This document shows, piece by piece, positions 17,777 to 25,805 of a stretch of 58,967 bases of DNA. The position numbers and the translations under genes are program-made. Source of the stretch: an uncultured Eubacteriales bacterium (lineage in GTDB: Bacteria > Bacillota > Clostridia > Christensenellales > Aristaeellaceae). The stretch's first letter is position 1. Each line of letters opens with the position of its first letter. The DNA is taken from assembly GCA_902798105.1 (NCBI GenBank), contig CADBVG010000018.1, forward strand, positions 13,333 to 72,299, read 5' to 3'. Below the pieces are notes generated by a model. It did no database searches and had not been told where the DNA came from. It saw only the letters and a program-made list of their open reading frames with translations.

Positions 17777-17808
17777 ACAAAAAGCCTGTCCCGATGCGAG
17801 ACAGGCTT
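17777..17808 (-). terminator. Terminator of the tRNA cluster
   Basis: A hairpin with AAAGCCTGTC/GACAGGCTTT arms lies directly after the tRNA-Cys CCA end. On the minus strand it is followed by TTTGTTGT. Confidence 0.8.
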
Positions 17809-17883
17809 TGGAGGTGCCACCCGGATTCGGACCGGGGAATGAAGGTTTTGCAGACCTTTGCCTTACCACTTGGCTATGGCACC
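17809..17883 (-). tRNA. tRNA-Cys (GCA)
   Basis: The minus strand folds as a cloverleaf with acceptor GGTGCCA/TGGCACC, anticodon loop CTGCAAA (anticodon GCA), discriminator U73 typical of tRNA-Cys and an encoded CCA. It is the last of five tRNAs transcribed Val-Asp-Phe-Gly-Cys. Confidence 0.95.
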
Positions 17884-17919
17884 AAATCGCGGCGCACGCT
17901 ATGGCGTTCGCCGTAATTA

Positions 17920-17995
17920 TGGAGCGGTAGACGAGACTCGGACTCGCGACCTCCACCTTGGCAAGGTGGCGCTCTACCAACTGAGCTACTACCGC
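17920..17995 (-). tRNA. tRNA-Gly (GCC)
   Basis: Acceptor GCGGTAG/CTACCGC, D-arm TAGCTCAGTTGGTAGAGC, anticodon loop TTGCCAA (GCC), discriminator U and encoded CCA. Confidence 0.95.
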
Positions 17996-18001
17996 AAAAG
18001 G

Positions 18002-18154
<153 letters not shown>

Positions 18155-18157
18155 ACA

Positions 18158-18233
18158 TGGTGGGAACAACAGGGCTCGAACCTGTGACCCTTTGCTTGTA
18201 AGGCAAATGCTCTCCCAGCTGAGCTATGCTCCC
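18158..18233 (-). tRNA. tRNA-Val (TAC)
   Basis: Acceptor GGGAGCA/TGTTCCC, anticodon loop CTTACAA (TAC), discriminator A and encoded CCA. It is the first tRNA of the minus-strand cluster; the AT-rich stretch upstream (18240-18350) probably holds the promoter. Confidence 0.95.
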
Positions 18234-18427
18234 AATTGTTCCTCGTTCGTCGCTCGCGGCGACATTTGATATATTACAACAAATCCGATCTTTTGTCAAT
18301 ACCAAAATCCATATTTTACGAATTTAAACCGCATCTTAAAAATATAGTGGCATGAATCGTCGCGGCGATGGGGCGGGGAAGGATGTTTTTTACAGATGCC
18401 CCGGCGCCGTTTCGCGGTCGCGCGCCC

Positions 18428-18994
18428 TCAGCCCAGATCCGCCTCGAAGGCCTCGCCGAAGTCGGATGCCTCGTCGCCCTCTGTCAGCGGCACATCGTCA
18501 TCGTCCCACAGCTCGCAGGCGCTGCCCACGATTTGCAGGGCGAAGGGGAGACTCAGGGCTTCCTCGCCGGCGCGGGTGAAGTCGAAGGCGAGCACCCGGT
18601 TGTCGGAAATGATCAGGTATACGCTCAGGGCGTCCTTGCTGCCAGTGAGCAGCACGCTGTAGAAGTTGGCGGTACCCGGCTGGCTGTCCTTCAGGTTCGC
18701 GCTGCCCCAGGCGGCCAGGTCATCCACATTCTCAGCCGCGAGGCGGATGCCCAGCGTCGCGTCGCCGGTGGATTTCGCCGCGGCATAGGCAGCGCCATCA
18801 GGGGCTGCGGTCTCGCTCCAGCCCTCCGGCAGGCAGAATTCAAAGCCCAGGGCGTTTACCTGGACCCAGTTTCCGTCGTACCCGTCGTCAAACTCGCCAA
18901 AGCCCACGTCGTTTTCGTTCCATACGTCCTCCGCAAAGCCGCAGCCGCACAGCAGCATCAGTACGGCCAGCAGCGCCGATAGCCATCTCTTCAT
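18428..18994 (-). CDS. Putative lipoprotein of unknown function, 188 aa
   Basis: The protein begins MKRWLSALLAVLMLLCGCG, a short signal sequence with a lipobox-like LLCGC, so membrane anchoring at Cys17 or Cys19 is likely. The mature part is acidic. It includes GFEFCLPEGWSE followed by a beta-rich domain ending in a very acidic tail (DDDDVPLTEGDE). That pattern recalls the broad PsbP/DcrB-like beta fold of clostridial lipoproteins, but this is only an impression. AAGGGAG lies 8 nt before the ATG at 18994. It is monocistronic, divergent from lon. Confidence 0.7.
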   Translation of the reverse strand: MKRWLSALLAVLMLLCGCGFAEDVWNENDVGFGEFDDGYDGNWVQVNALGFEFCLPEGWSETAAPDGAAYAAAKSTGDATLGIRLAAENVDDLAAWGSANLKDSQPGTANFYSVLLTGSKDALSVYLIISDNRVLAFDFTRAGEEALSLPFALQIVGSACELWDDDDVPLTEGDEASDFGEAFEADLG

Positions 18995-19171
18995 TCCAAT
19001 CGCTCCCTTCGCAGGTCCTCGCTGGCAAAGCCGGCATACCATGCCAACATTATATATGAAATCTGCCGGATTGTCCATACGGTATCGGCACTTTGACGCT
19101 GCCTGGCGGCAAATGGTTCACTTTATACCCACCATTTACATTGCAAGGATGAAATCACCAGGGCAAATCCT

Positions 19172-19199
19172 TTGCAACTTAACAAATATAAGGTATACT
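19172..19199 (+). promoter_or_regulatory. Promoter of lon-engB
   Basis: A TTGCAA -35 box (19172-19177), 16-nt spacer and TATACT -10 box (19194-19199), 33 nt before the TTG start of lon. I see no clear CIRCE element. Confidence 0.65.
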
Positions 19200-19231
19200 G
19201 TTGTCACCATTGTAAACGGGGGAAACTATCA

Positions 19232-21589
19232 TTGAGCAAGGTGACGCGCCAAAACCATACGGACAGGCTGCCGCTGCTGCCGCTGCGGGGCCTGGCGATG
19301 TTTCCGAATACGGTTATCACGATCGATATCGCGAGGGACCGGTCCCTGGCCGCGGTGCGCGAAGCGGCCCAGGGCGACGACCAGCGCCTGTTTGTGGTGG
19401 CCCAGCGGGACAGCACCGTGGACCATCCCAGTCTGGAGGAGCTGTACACCGTCGGCACCGTCGCCGTGATCAAGCAGCTGCTGCACATGCCTGACGGCAC
19501 CGCGCGGGTGCTGCTGGAGGGACATGGCCGGGCCATGCTCATCAACGTGCTCGAGGCGGGGGAGATGCAGCGCGCGGAGATCGTCGAAGTCAACCTTGCG
19601 CCCCTGCCCTACACCGACGCCCAGCAGCGGGCGATGATGGGCGCGATCCGCAACCTGGCGGCCCAGACCGCAAGGAGCAGGGGACAGTCCATGCCTGAGC
19701 TGCTGCACGCTGTGGAGGGCGAGCGCAGCCCTTCAGTGCTTTGCGACGTAGTGGCCTCCAACATGCTCACCCGGCTGGAGGACAAGCAGACCGTGCTTGA
19801 ATGCCTTGACGTGGACCAGCGCATGAAGCTGTTGCTGGAAAAGCTGGCCGACGAGATACAGATCAGCGAGCTGGAGGAGCGCATTCACGCCCGGGTCCAG
19901 GAGTATATGGACAAGGCCAACCATGAATACTACCTCCGTGAACAGATTCACGCCATCCAGGAGGAGCTGGGGGAGGACGAGGACGAGGAGGTGGCCGAGC
20001 TGCGCCGCCGCATCAAGGCGTCCAAGCTGCCCCCCGTTGCCCGGGAGCATGTGGAAAAGGAATTGAAGCGCCTCGCCCGGAGCTCCGTCCATGCCCCCGA
20101 GAGCGGCGTCAGCCAGAACTACATCGAATACATGCTGGAGCTGCCCTGGGAGGTCTACGATACTTCCAATATAGATATCAAAAAGGCCCGAAAGGTGCTC
20201 GAAACCGATCACTACGGCATGGAGGACGTGAAGAAGCGCCTGATCGAATACCTGGCGGTGCGCTCGGTGGCCTCCGATAAACTCAAGAGCCCCATCATCT
20301 GCCTGGTGGGCCCGCCCGGCGTGGGCAAGACCTCCATCGCCCAGTCCATCGCAAGGGCGCTGGACCGCAAGTTCACCCGCCTGTCCCTGGGCGGCGTGCA
20401 CGACGAGGCCGAGATCCGCGGCCACCGAAAGACCTATGTGGGGGCGATGCCGGGGCGCATCATCTCCGCCATCCGCCAGTGCAAGACCATGAACCCGGTG
20501 TTCCTGCTGGACGAGATCGACAAGCTGTCCCGTGACATGCGGGGTGACCCGGCCTCGGCGATGCTGGAGGCCCTGGACCCGGCCCAGAACAACGCCTTTC
20601 GGGATCACTACCTGGAAGTGCCCTTCGACCTGTCGGACGTGCTGTTCATCACCACGGCCAACTCGCTGGACACCATCGACCGGGCGCTGCTGGACCGCAT
20701 GGAGGTCATCGAGGTGCCCAGCTACACCAGCGAGGAGAAGCTGGAAATCGCCAAGCGCCACCTGCTGCCCAAGCAGCGAGACGCCCACAACCTGGCCCGG
20801 AGCCAGCTGAAGGTGTCCGACAAGGCCATCGCCGCGCTGATCGACGGCTACACCCGGGAATCCGGCGTGCGCACGCTGGAGCGCCAGATCGCCCAGCTTT
20901 GCCGCCGGGCGACGCTGCACCTGGTGGAGCGCCCGGAGGACAAGTTCGTCTCCATTAAGCCGAAGGATTTGAAGGAATACCTGGGCGCGCCCCGCTACCT
21001 GCGCCAGCCCGTGACCGACAAGCGGGAGGTGGGCGTGGTCAATGGCCTCGCCTGGACCAGCGTCGGCGGCGAGGTCATGCCCGTGGAGGCACTGTGCTTC
21101 CCCGGCAAGGGCAACATGAAGCTGACCGGCAAGCTGGGAGAAGTGATGAAGGAATCGGCGGAGCTGGCCCGAAGCGTGGTTCGCGCCCGCTTGCCCCGGT
21201 GGGGTATGGAGCCCGATTATTTCGAAAAGCACGACATACACATACACGTGCCCGAGGGCGCGGTGCCCAAGGACGGCCCCTCCGCCGGCGTGGCCCTCAG
21301 CTGCGCGCTGATGTCCGCAGTGACCGGGCTGTCCGCCAGCGGGGCGCTGGCCATGACCGGCGAAATCACGCTGCATGGCCGGGTGCTGCCCATCGGCGGC
21401 GTGAAGGAGAAGCTGCTGGCCGCGTACCGGCTGGGCATCAACCACATACTGCTGCCCCGGGAGAACGAAAAGGATCTGGAGAAGATCGACGCCGCGATAC
21501 TCGAAAGGATGGACATCCGCCTGATGGACCAGGTGGACGACGCGCTGGAGGTCGTGCTTGAAAAGCAGGATCAGCGCAAGGCGGGGTGA
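19232..21589 (+). CDS. lon: ATP-dependent protease Lon
   Basis: This 785-aa cytoplasmic AAA+ protease degrades misfolded and regulatory proteins. The order is the LON substrate-binding domain (about 10-200, LPLLPLRGLAMFPN), a coiled linker (REQIHAIQEELGEDED), the ATPase module with Walker A GPPGVGKTS near residue 360 and Walker B VFLLDEIDKLS, and the C-terminal protease. The catalytic Ser is in PKDGPSAGVAL (about 685) and the Lys in GGVKEKLLAA (about 725). The start is TTG at 19232, 9 nt after GGGGG. The length is normal for bacterial LonA. engB follows after 7 nt, the arrangement known from Bacillus. Confidence 0.96.
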   Translation: MSKVTRQNHTDRLPLLPLRGLAMFPNTVITIDIARDRSLAAVREAAQGDDQRLFVVAQRDSTVDHPSLEELYTVGTVAVIKQLLHMPDGTARVLLEGHGRAMLINVLEAGEMQRAEIVEVNLAPLPYTDAQQRAMMGAIRNLAAQTARSRGQSMPELLHAVEGERSPSVLCDVVASNMLTRLEDKQTVLECLDVDQRMKLLLEKLADEIQISELEERIHARVQEYMDKANHEYYLREQIHAIQEELGEDEDEEVAELRRRIKASKLPPVAREHVEKELKRLARSSVHAPESGVSQNYIEYMLELPWEVYDTSNIDIKKARKVLETDHYGMEDVKKRLIEYLAVRSVASDKLKSPIICLVGPPGVGKTSIAQSIARALDRKFTRLSLGGVHDEAEIRGHRKTYVGAMPGRIISAIRQCKTMNPVFLLDEIDKLSRDMRGDPASAMLEALDPAQNNAFRDHYLEVPFDLSDVLFITTANSLDTIDRALLDRMEVIEVPSYTSEEKLEIAKRHLLPKQRDAHNLARSQLKVSDKAIAALIDGYTRESGVRTLERQIAQLCRRATLHLVERPEDKFVSIKPKDLKEYLGAPRYLRQPVTDKREVGVVNGLAWTSVGGEVMPVEALCFPGKGNMKLTGKLGEVMKESAELARSVVRARLPRWGMEPDYFEKHDIHIHVPEGAVPKDGPSAGVALSCALMSAVTGLSASGALAMTGEITLHGRVLPIGGVKEKLLAAYRLGINHILLPRENEKDLEKIDAAILERMDIRLMDQVDDALEVVLEKQDQRKAG

Positions 21590-21596
21590 GCGGCCC

Positions 21597-22199
21597 ATGA
21601 TCGTAAGGAAATCGAAGTTTGTAAAATCCCTCAACGCCTTTGGGGATTACCCCGGCCAGGGCATGCCCGAGATTGCCATGGTGGGAAAGTCCAACGTGGG
21701 CAAATCCTCGCTGATCAACAGCATGACGGGCAATTCCAAGCTGGCCAGGACCTCCTCGGAGCCCGGCAAGACGCGCCTGGTGAACCTGTACCTGATCAAC
21801 GAGGCCTTCTTTCTGGTGGACCTGCCGGGCTACGGCTTTGCCCGGGCCCCGAAGCAGGAGAAGCAGAAGTGGGCCGACATGATCGAGGGCTACCTGCGCA
21901 ATTCCCGGAACCTGAAGCGGGTGTTCCAGCTGGTGGACATCCGTCACGCCCCCACCGAGGACGACCAGCTGATGGTGGAATACCTGCGGCACTACGACAT
22001 CCCCTTTACCGTGGTGGCCACCAAGGCGGACAAGCTGTCCAAGGCCCAGCGGGGGAGGAGCATCCCGGTGATCTGCCGCACCCTGGGCGTACAGCCCTGG
22101 GAGGTCATGGTCCATTCGTCGAAGGACGGCACCGGCAGGGAACGGCTGCTGGACCTGATCGAGGGCGAGGTCATGCCGACGGTTGAAACCGAACAATAG
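21597..22199 (+). CDS. engB: Ribosome biogenesis GTPase EngB/YsxC
   Basis: This 200-aa GTPase is needed for late 50S subunit assembly. G1 motif GKSNVGKSS, G3 DLPGYG, G4 TKADK and the SSKDGTG region are all present. ATG 21597 lies 7 nt after the lon stop, with a GGGGTGAG site overlapping the lon end. The open frame back to 21558 is part of lon. It is co-transcribed with lon; no classic terminator follows, only a repeat block. Confidence 0.95.
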   Translation: MIVRKSKFVKSLNAFGDYPGQGMPEIAMVGKSNVGKSSLINSMTGNSKLARTSSEPGKTRLVNLYLINEAFFLVDLPGYGFARAPKQEKQKWADMIEGYLRNSRNLKRVFQLVDIRHAPTEDDQLMVEYLRHYDIPFTVVATKADKLSKAQRGRSIPVICRTLGVQPWEVMVHSSKDGTGRERLLDLIEGEVMPTVETEQ

Positions 22200-22206
22200 C
22201 CCATAA

Positions 22207-22450
22207 TGTAGCGGCGCCATCTCGTGCGCGGGCAGCGCGCGCGATTCCGCTTCTCGTGCGCGGGTAGCGCGCGCGATTCCGCTTCTCGTGCGCGGGCAGC
22301 GCCCGCGATTGGGCAGCACACGCGATTCCGCTTCCCGTGCGCGGGCAGCGCCCGCGATTGGGCAGCACACGCGATTCCGCTTCTCGTGCGCGGGCAGCGC
22401 CCGCGATTTGGATTTGCCGCCGCCATGGCGGTCCGGGGGCCGCCGCTACA
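22207..22450. repeat. Tandem 32/49-bp repeats inside a TGTAGCGGCG-bounded element
   Basis: Five imperfect copies of a unit starting TCGTGCGCGGGCAGCGC lie at about 22222-22409: two of 32 bp, two of 49 bp with a 17-bp internal addition, and one partial. The block is bounded by TGTAGCGGCGCC on the left and GGCCGCCGCTACA on the right, an inverted pair. It fills the 315-bp gap between engB and the aspartokinase gene. There are no unique spacers, so it is not a CRISPR array. Confidence 0.8.
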
Positions 22451-22514
22451 AGGGAAGGCACATAATCATCGTTACTACACGCCGCGTCTGTCGGCCTGAA
22501 AGGGAGTTATCAAC

Positions 22515-23837
22515 TTGGGAATCAAAGTGGCAAAGTTTGGCGGTTCTTCACTGTGCGACGCGGAGCACTTCCGCAAGGTCAAGGCCATCATCGAATCGGA
22601 TCCGGACTATCATTACGTGGTGCCCAGCGCCCCCGGCAAACGATTTGACGCGGACGAGAAGATCACCGATATGCTGTACCAGTGCCACCGCCTGGTGGAG
22701 CGCGGCCAGAGCCATGAGGAGCTGTTCCGCAAGATCGCAGACCGTTACCTGGGCATCGCCCGGGAGCTGGAGCTGGATTTTGACATCGATGGCCTGCTGA
22801 TCGATACCTGCAACGCCATACGCCAGTACAAAAACCCCGATTTTGCCGCCAGCCGCGGGGAATACCTGAACGGTATGCTGCTGTCCAAGTACCTGGGCTG
22901 GGATTTCATCGACGCCCAGGACGTGGTCAAGTTCGATCGGCAGGGCAACTTCGCCTCCGAGTGGACCAACGAGATCATGGCCGAGGCCCTGAAGGTCCAC
23001 GAACACGCGGTCATTCCCGGCTTCTACGGCGCTTATCCAAACGGCGACGTGCACACCTTCTCCCGGGGCGGCAGCGACATCTCCGGCGCCATCGTGGCCC
23101 GGGCCGCGAAGGCCGACCTGTACGTGAACTGGACCGACGTGTCCGGCTTCCTGATGGCCGACCCCCGCATCGTCAAGAACCCGAAGTGCATCCGCGAGCT
23201 CAGCTACCGGGAGCTGCGGGAGCTTTCCTACATGGGCGCGACCGTGCTGCACGAGGACTCCATCTTCCCGGTGCACAAGGCGGGCATTCCCACGAACATA
23301 CGCAATACCAACGCCCCCGAGGACCCGGGCACGATGATCGTGATGAACCCCTCCGAGTCCCATGAAAACGGCCAGGTCATCACCGGCATCGCCGGCCACA
23401 AGAACTTCACGCTGCTGAGCATAGAGAAGGCCATGATGAACGCCGAGCTGGGCTTTGGCCGCCGGGTGCTCCAGGCGCTGGAGGACTTCGGCGTCTCCTT
23501 CGAGCACCTGCCCACCGGTATCGATACGATGTCCGTGGTGGTGGCGGACAAGGAGCTGGTGACCCGCAAGGAGCAGATCATACAACGCATCCAGCAGACC
23601 TGCCAGCCCGATTCCATCGACATCAGCGCGGGCATCGCCCTGATCGCCACCGTGGGCCACGGCATGACCAGCGCCCCTGGCACCGCCGCGCGATTGTTCT
23701 CCGCCCTGTACAGGGCGGGCGTGAACATCCGCATGATCGACCAGGGCTCCAGCGAGATGAACATCATCGTCGGCATCAACATCGAGGATTTCGAGACCGC
23801 GATGAACGCCATCTACAACGAATTCGTGAAGGACTGA
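22515..23837 (+). CDS. lysC: Aspartate kinase
   Basis: This 440-aa enzyme phosphorylates aspartate, the entry to Lys/Thr/Met and diaminopimelate synthesis. The N-terminal kinase domain has VAKFGGSSLCD and HTFSRGGSDISGAI, and the conserved NWTDVSGFLMADPR stretch. Two ACT regulatory domains follow (about 305-440, including ISAGIALIATVGHGM and GVNIRMIDQGSSEMNIIVG), so feedback control by an amino acid is expected. The start is TTG at 22515, 8 nt after AGGGAG. Monocistronic or read with the next pair of genes. Confidence 0.93.
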   Translation: MGIKVAKFGGSSLCDAEHFRKVKAIIESDPDYHYVVPSAPGKRFDADEKITDMLYQCHRLVERGQSHEELFRKIADRYLGIARELELDFDIDGLLIDTCNAIRQYKNPDFAASRGEYLNGMLLSKYLGWDFIDAQDVVKFDRQGNFASEWTNEIMAEALKVHEHAVIPGFYGAYPNGDVHTFSRGGSDISGAIVARAAKADLYVNWTDVSGFLMADPRIVKNPKCIRELSYRELRELSYMGATVLHEDSIFPVHKAGIPTNIRNTNAPEDPGTMIVMNPSESHENGQVITGIAGHKNFTLLSIEKAMMNAELGFGRRVLQALEDFGVSFEHLPTGIDTMSVVVADKELVTRKEQIIQRIQQTCQPDSIDISAGIALIATVGHGMTSAPGTAARLFSALYRAGVNIRMIDQGSSEMNIIVGINIEDFETAMNAIYNEFVKD

Positions 23838-23890
23838 ACCTGAATCGGGCGGGGCGCGCCGTTCCGCCGACAGCTTTGGGAGGCTTGTCA

Positions 23891-24490
23891 ATGCAACAGA
23901 AGAGGCGGACGACAGGCGCGATTGACATGAGCGCGCTGATCATGGCGCTGCTGTTCGCGGTGTGCGTGGCGCTGTTTGCGCTTACCAGCTCAGGCCGCTT
24001 GTCGCACCTGTTCAAGCCGCTGTTCGTCTTTTTGCGCATGGCCTCCATCGTGGGCATCATCGGCATCGCCGCCTTCTTCATCGGCGAGAGCGTGCCCCGG
24101 TCCTGGTACGACTACCGGCGCTTCCCATTCAAGTGCTATGCCTGGGAAAAGAACGGCCAGATCTACGAGAAGCTTGGCGTGCGCTGGCTCAAGACCCACA
24201 GCATCGACATGAGCCGCATCATGCCGAAGGCCTTTCCCAAGCAGAACACCATGACCAGGGACAAGGCACACCTGGAACGGCTGGTACAGGAGATGTGCAA
24301 CGCCGAGATGGTACACTGGGTGCTCGCATTCATCAGTCCCGTATTCTGGCTGCTGATCGATGGCTGGTATGGCGTGGCCATCACCATCGGCTACGCCTTG
24401 AGCAACCTGGGGGACATCATGATCCAGCGGTACAACCGACCGCGCATAATAATGATACTCAAGAGGATTGAAGCATGCGAAAGTTGTTGA
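23891..24490 (+). CDS. CrtO-type glycosyl-diaponeurosporenoate acyltransferase-family membrane protein
   Basis: This 199-aa protein has N-terminal hydrophobic segments (about 12-35 and 45-65) and a C-terminal one (VLAFISPVFWLLIDGWYG, then VAITIGYALSNLGDI). Between them lies the family pattern: FPFKCYAWEKNGQIYEKLGV, WLKTHSIDMSRIMPK, and a HLERLVQEMCNAEMVHW segment. These match the staphylococcal CrtO acyltransferase family by eye; clostridia use such proteins without staphyloxanthin, so the true acceptor is unknown. GGGAGG lies 7 nt before ATG 23891. It overlaps the next glycosyltransferase gene by 16 nt, suggesting joint action on a glycolipid. Confidence 0.78.
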   Translation: MQQKRRTTGAIDMSALIMALLFAVCVALFALTSSGRLSHLFKPLFVFLRMASIVGIIGIAAFFIGESVPRSWYDYRRFPFKCYAWEKNGQIYEKLGVRWLKTHSIDMSRIMPKAFPKQNTMTRDKAHLERLVQEMCNAEMVHWVLAFISPVFWLLIDGWYGVAITIGYALSNLGDIMIQRYNRPRIIMILKRIEACESC

Positions 24491-25578
24491 TCATTACATC
24501 GATGTACACGGGGCACGGCCACAAGAGCATCGCCGACGCCCTGGCGGAGCGGCTGTCCGCCTACGACGATATAGAGATCAAGATCATCGACGGCTTTTCA
24601 CTGATGAACCGCTTTGAACAGTACATGGCCGAATACACCTATGGACCGATCACCCGTATGCCCGGCAAGGCGTGGGAGTGGAACTTTTTAGCGGGGTTGA
24701 CCTTCAGGAAGCCGGTGGTTTCCGTGGTGGCCGCGATGATCCGCGCAAAGCTGCTGGCCCTGCTGGACAGCTTTCGCCCGGACGCCATACTGTCCGCGCA
24801 CCCTATTTTTTTGGCTACGGTGCTGGACGTGTTGGACGACGCCGGGCTGAATATTCCGCTGATCGCCCACGAGGTGGACCTGATCGACATCACCGAGTAC
24901 TGGTACGACCCCCGCATCTACAGGGTGCTCGCGCCGTCCCGGGAATCCTATGAGTGCACCGTCGCCCACGTAAAGGACCCCAGCCGGGTGATCGAGGTGG
25001 GCTTTCCCGTGCGCAGCCGCTTCATGAACGTGCCTGCGCCCGCCCCTCACGAGGGCATTGTCGTCACCGTCATGAGCGGCTCCGAGGGCAGCGGCATCAT
25101 CCGCGCCGTCGTTCGCGTGTTGCTCAAGCGCACCGATGCCCACGTAAACGTGGTCTGCGGTCGAAACAAGAAGCTGCGCAAGAAGCTGAAAAAGGCATTT
25201 GCCGAGCACTACCATGGCCGCCTGAGCGTCATGGGCTTCGTCGAGGACATCCAGAACGTGATGGTCGCCAGCGACGTGCTGGTGATGCGGGCCAGCCCCA
25301 ATGCCGCCATGGAGGCGGTGGCGCTGAACGTGCCGATGATACTGTTCGGCCAGCTTGCGGGGCAGGAGCAGCACAACCCGGACCTGTTGCAGGCCCACGG
25401 CCTGGCGAAGTACTGTTCCGCGCCCGAGGCGCTGCCCGACTGCGTCAGGGCGTTGTTCGCCGACGATGGGGCCGAGATCAGGGCCATGCGCGCCGCCCAG
25501 CGGGCCTACGCGCCCGCGGACTGCGCCGCCGAGACCGCGAAGCTGCTGGACAGCCTCATCAAGCCGCTGGAGAAATGA
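24475..25578 (+). CDS. MGDG synthase/MurG-like glycosyltransferase
   Basis: This 367-aa GT28-type enzyme is predicted to transfer a sugar to diacylglycerol or a similar lipid at the inner face of the membrane. The MGDG-synthase N-terminal pattern is clear (LLIITSMYTGHGHKSIADAL and DAILSAHPIFLATVL). The C-terminal half shows VVTVMSGSEGSGII, VMGFVEDIQNVMVASDVLV and the nucleotide-sugar motif RASPNAAMEAVALNVPMI with GQEQHN. The gene overlaps the acyltransferase-family gene by 16 nt, pointing to sequential steps on one glycolipid. Donor and acceptor cannot be read from sequence. Confidence 0.88.
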   Translation: MRKLLIITSMYTGHGHKSIADALAERLSAYDDIEIKIIDGFSLMNRFEQYMAEYTYGPITRMPGKAWEWNFLAGLTFRKPVVSVVAAMIRAKLLALLDSFRPDAILSAHPIFLATVLDVLDDAGLNIPLIAHEVDLIDITEYWYDPRIYRVLAPSRESYECTVAHVKDPSRVIEVGFPVRSRFMNVPAPAPHEGIVVTVMSGSEGSGIIRAVVRVLLKRTDAHVNVVCGRNKKLRKKLKKAFAEHYHGRLSVMGFVEDIQNVMVASDVLVMRASPNAAMEAVALNVPMILFGQLAGQEQHNPDLLQAHGLAKYCSAPEALPDCVRALFADDGAEIRAMRAAQRAYAPADCAAETAKLLDSLIKPLEK

Positions 25579-25710
25579 AGGCTTTACATACAGGATATGG
25601 CAGTTTTGACGGCATATCACCGGTCGTGGTCCACGCTTTTGCAGGATGGCGTTACGGGTCGTTCAAATGAGAAATAACGTAAAATACCCGAAAACGCGCA
25701 TAACATGCTC

Positions 25711-25739
25711 TTGACAATAATTTGATGTAATTGTATAGT
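25711..25739 (+). promoter_or_regulatory. Promoter of the liv operon
   Basis: A perfect TTGACA (25711-25716), 17-nt spacer and TATAGT (25734-25739), with an untranslated leader of ~60 nt before livJ. The stretch 25600-25800 is AT-rich and otherwise shows no feature. Confidence 0.8.
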
Positions 25740-25805
25740 AGCGTTTAACGATATGCGCATATCCCGTATGCGCGTAGCGCAATTCTGATTGGGAGGAATC
25801 CGATT

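Noticed and set aside
22222-22409. Possible CRISPR array
   Set aside because: The repeats are contiguous 32/49-bp tandem units with no unique spacers and no cas genes nearby.
22548-23891. 447-aa minus-strand reading frame opposite the aspartokinase gene
   Set aside because: It is a GC-driven shadow: His/Val/Gly/Leu-rich sequence with no recognisable domain, fully antisense to a well-conserved gene. The same holds for the long antisense frames opposite lon, murF, leuS and livG.
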